Assembly: GCA_963575745.1 (NCBI GenBank)
Contig: CAUYUJ010015749.1
Span: 58,501 to 122,500 of the forward strand
Reading direction: 5' to 3'
Source: Prorocentrum cordatum
Taxonomy: Eukaryota > Sar > Dinophyceae > Prorocentrales > Prorocentraceae
Length of the DNA stretch: 64,000 nt
Shown here in pieces: positions 62,199-64,000 of this stretch. The notes beneath the pieces were generated by a model. It was not told where the DNA came from and made no database searches. It worked only from the letters and a program-made list of their open reading frames with translations. The position numbers and the translations under genes were made by a program. Each line of letters begins with the position of its first letter. The first letter of the stretch is position 1.

Positions 62199-62203
62199 GC
62201 CAC
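62199..62203 (+). repeat. Target-site duplication GCCAC (right copy)
   Basis: Direct repeat of 52133-52137 at the outer edge of the right TIR. Confidence 0.8.
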
Positions 62204-63254
62204 GGTCCACTTGCAACGGGGCCTCCATGCTCCCCAGGCGTGGTGCGATTCCCTGGACGCCGAGGTCGTGGTCTTCGTCGAGGAGCTGCTTGGCGTGGCC
62301 CTGTCGGCAGCACAGCGGACGCAGATTTTCTTGCCTTTCCAGCTCGGAGGCTTGGGTCTGTGCTCCATGGGCGCCAGGAGGCACGCGGCGTACGTCGGCT
62401 CCTGGGAACAGTGCTTCAGCGAGGTCGCCAGCCACGTCGGGTGCACTTCCGCCAGCTGCTTCTTCAGGGGTGCCCCGCGGACGCGCGCCGCAATCCAGGC
62501 AGCGGAGGCCGGTTTGCGAGCGCAGGGCGTCGCCGGCGGCGTGCCCTGGGAACGGCGATTCGGCAGCACGGTCCCCCACCAGCAGAAGATGTGGACGAAG
62601 GCGGTTCACCAGGCTGCGCACACTGGCCTCCTCCAGTCCCTCCCAGAGGACGAGAGGGTCGATCTCCGTTCGGCCGGAGGCAAGGGCGCGGGGAGCTTCC
62701 TGCTGGCGCCTTCGCTGGAGGAGCATCTGATGCCGGACGCGCAGTTCATAGAGGCCGCTCGAATGCGCTTGCGGGCCGCCGTCCACGCGCCGGGGCGCAG
62801 GTGCCAGCATAAGTCAGGGGAGACCAGTGCCGTCTGCAACGAAGAGCTGGACGGCAAGGGCCGCCACGGGCGGATCTGCAAGACCGGCGGTGGCGCCGTT
62901 GCCCGGCACGACCGCGTCCGCGACTGGCTGGCGGCTTGGGTGGCCAAGGTCGCCGGACGGACTGCCGTGACGGAGCAGTTCGTGCCCCGGTGGGACCGGC
63001 GGGTTCTGGGCCCAGACGGGCGCGAGCGCATCGAGCGGGCAAAGCTTGACGTCGCGCTCGACAACGCCAGCGGTCGCCGGGTGTACGTGGACGCTGCCGT
63101 TGTGGAGGCTTCTTCACCAGATGGGCATGAGCGGCGGCAGCGGGCCGCCAGAGACGGGGCTGCGGCAGCAACGGCAGAGGACAGGAAGCGCGCGCGCTAT
63201 CCCTGGCCTGGCCTGACACCTTTTTGTAATCGAGTGTCTCGGCCGGGTCGGTGA
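62199..63254 (+). CDS. LINE 3' part: RT thumb, zinc knuckle and restriction-like endonuclease
   Basis: This continues the RT of 51205-52137. AWCDSLDAEVVVFVEELLG and QIFLPFQLGGLGLCSMGARR are post-RT motifs of RLE-type LINEs. Next comes a Cys/His cluster (RCQHKSGETSAVCNEEL, GRHGRICKTGGGAVARHD). The endonuclease follows with RDWLAAWVAKVAGR, ERAKLDVAL (Asp codon 63048), GRRVYVDAAVVEAS (Asp codon 63090) and KRARYPWPGLTPF. These fit the PD..D-x fold of R2/NeSL-like nucleases, which cut the insertion target. The frame is lost at a run of five T (63221-63225). Removing one T continues with the typical FVIECLGRVGESADGLLCSL ending, with a stop at 63388. This reads as a recent indel or an assembly error. 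Confidence 0.85.
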   Translation, partial: ATVHLQRGLHAPQAWCDSLDAEVVVFVEELLGVALSAAQRTQIFLPFQLGGLGLCSMGARRHAAYVGSWEQCFSEVASHVGCTSASCFFRGAPRTRAAIQAAEAGLRAQGVAGGVPWERRFGSTVPHQQKMWTKAVHQAAHTGLLQSLPEDERVDLRSAGGKGAGSFLLAPSLEEHLMPDAQFIEAARMRLRAAVHAPGRRCQHKSGETSAVCNEELDGKGRHGRICKTGGGAVARHDRVRDWLAAWVAKVAGRTAVTEQFVPRWDRRVLGPDGRERIERAKLDVALDNASGRRVYVDAAVVEASSPDGHERRQRAARDGAAAATAEDRKRARYPWPGLTPFCNRVSRPGR

Positions 63255-63390
63255 GAGCGCCGACGGGCTCTTGTGTTCTCTGGCCCCAGCGGACCCCGCC
63301 GAGAGGTCGCGGGTGCTGGGGGCCGCCCGGCAGAGCCTGTCTGTATTAGTACAGATGGGCAACGCCGAGAACGTCCTCTCGGCCGGCTAA
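63255..63390 (+). pseudogene. Frameshifted C-terminus of the RLE LINE
   Basis: In the neighbouring frame the last 55 or so residues (VIECLGRVGESADGLLCSLA, then LSVLVQMGNAENVLSAG) match the standard end of RLE LINE proteins. They terminate at TAA 63388-63390, followed by a short 3' UTR. Confidence 0.75.
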
Positions 63391-64000
63391 TTGGCTCATG
63401 TCTACTGCAGTTTTCTACATATTTAGCTAACCTCTCCTCCTGTTCCCTCCTCCTCCTCCGCCGCGTCCTTCTCCCTTTCCCTCCTCCTCCTCCTCCGTAG
63501 TCGTTTTGGCTACGCCCGCGCGCGCGCTGCACGCTCGCCGCGCGCTCGCCTCAGCTGCCCGCCTCCAGCGCCTCTTCTCCCTCTCCCTCTCCTTCTTCCC
63601 CGCTTCCTGCCTCCGGCGCGCGCGCGGCGCCTAACGGTGGGGTCAGGTGGCTCGCACCCCACGGCCGCGCCCGCGTCTCCTCCGCCTCCCGGTTCCTTCC
63701 GGCTCCCTCCTCCCCTCCTCCCGCCTCCTCCAGCTCGGTGGCTAGCTGTGCGGCTCTGGGGCGGCGTCAAGACGGTGCTGTCCCAGGAGCCACTGGAGTT
63801 GTTGACGAACTGTCCTCTTCCTCTCCCCTTCGCTTCTTGTCCGCCCTTTCTTGTCCCTTGCTCGCGTCTTGCCCGCTTTCCTCTTCTTTTCAGCCGGAGG
63901 AGGAGGAGGAGGATGATGATGAGGAGGAGGAGGAGGAGCAGGAGGAGAAGGAGGAGGAGGAGGAGGAGGAGGAGAAGGGGAGGGGGAGGGGATGGGAGGA
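63391..64000. repeat. LINE 3' flank: polypyrimidine DNA, SL-like word and (GGA)n
   Basis: CTC-rich sequence lies at 63430-63495 and 63560-63890, and (GGA)n/(GAT)n at 63896-64000. At 63494-63511, TCCGTAGTCGTTTTGGCT matches 16 of the first 18 SL bases. No gene is recognised. Confidence 0.6.

Overview
This window looks like nuclear DNA of a dinoflagellate. It is GC-rich and packed with triplet microsatellites. Its recognisable genes are retroelement genes or a spliced gene with non-GT donors, and it carries relics of the dinoflagellate spliced leader (SL). Prorocentrum-like genomes come to mind, but the species cannot be fixed from sequence alone. No bacterial gene, operon or CRISPR array is present, and no complete host housekeeping gene is evident.

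Layout: 0-10 kb is low-information DNA with microsatellites and two copies of a composite repeat that encloses tandem satellites (4.1-5.4 and 7.9-9.4 kb). 10.6-17.7 kb is a heavily frameshifted LINE, with CCCC zinc finger, APE endonuclease, reverse transcriptase (RT) and RNase H pieces in order. 18.4-26 kb holds a composite repeat family in four copies, one inverted. 26-36.5 kb is microsatellites, two foldback/MITE-like elements, short SHIPPO-like (PGPGxY) exon-like pieces, a second LINE zinc-finger fragment and a 74-bp satellite. 36.6-48.1 kb is a higher-order tandem array with a unit of about 1.5 kb, interrupted by a 6.27-kb tyrosine-recombinase retrotransposon (38345-44610) and a separate insertion of about 0.6 kb. 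48.2-51.2 kb is inverted fragments of the same array plus long (GGA)n.

The most notable structure lies at 51.2-63.4 kb. A LINE with a restriction-like endonuclease (RLE) is split by a 10,061-bp DNA element (52138-62198). That element has terminal inverted repeats (TIRs) of about 48 bp and a 5-bp target duplication (GCCAC). Removing it together with one target copy rejoins the LINE frame. The element carries a 371-aa gene preceded by an SL relic and a four-exon gene of about 1506 aa with phase-0 introns. I infer that the large protein is the transposase or another core protein of an apparently undescribed dinoflagellate transposon. Its first intron contains a full SL plus a truncated SL head to tail on the minus strand, the signature of repeated mRNA recycling.

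The second well-resolved system is the PAT/DIRS-like retrotransposon at 38345-44610. It has split direct repeats (A1 - ORFs - B1 A2 - B2), a GGCC core at every junction, and unoccupied target copies elsewhere in the window. It encodes a Gag-like protein, RT-RNase H, a tyrosine recombinase and a cytosine-methyltransferase-like domain.
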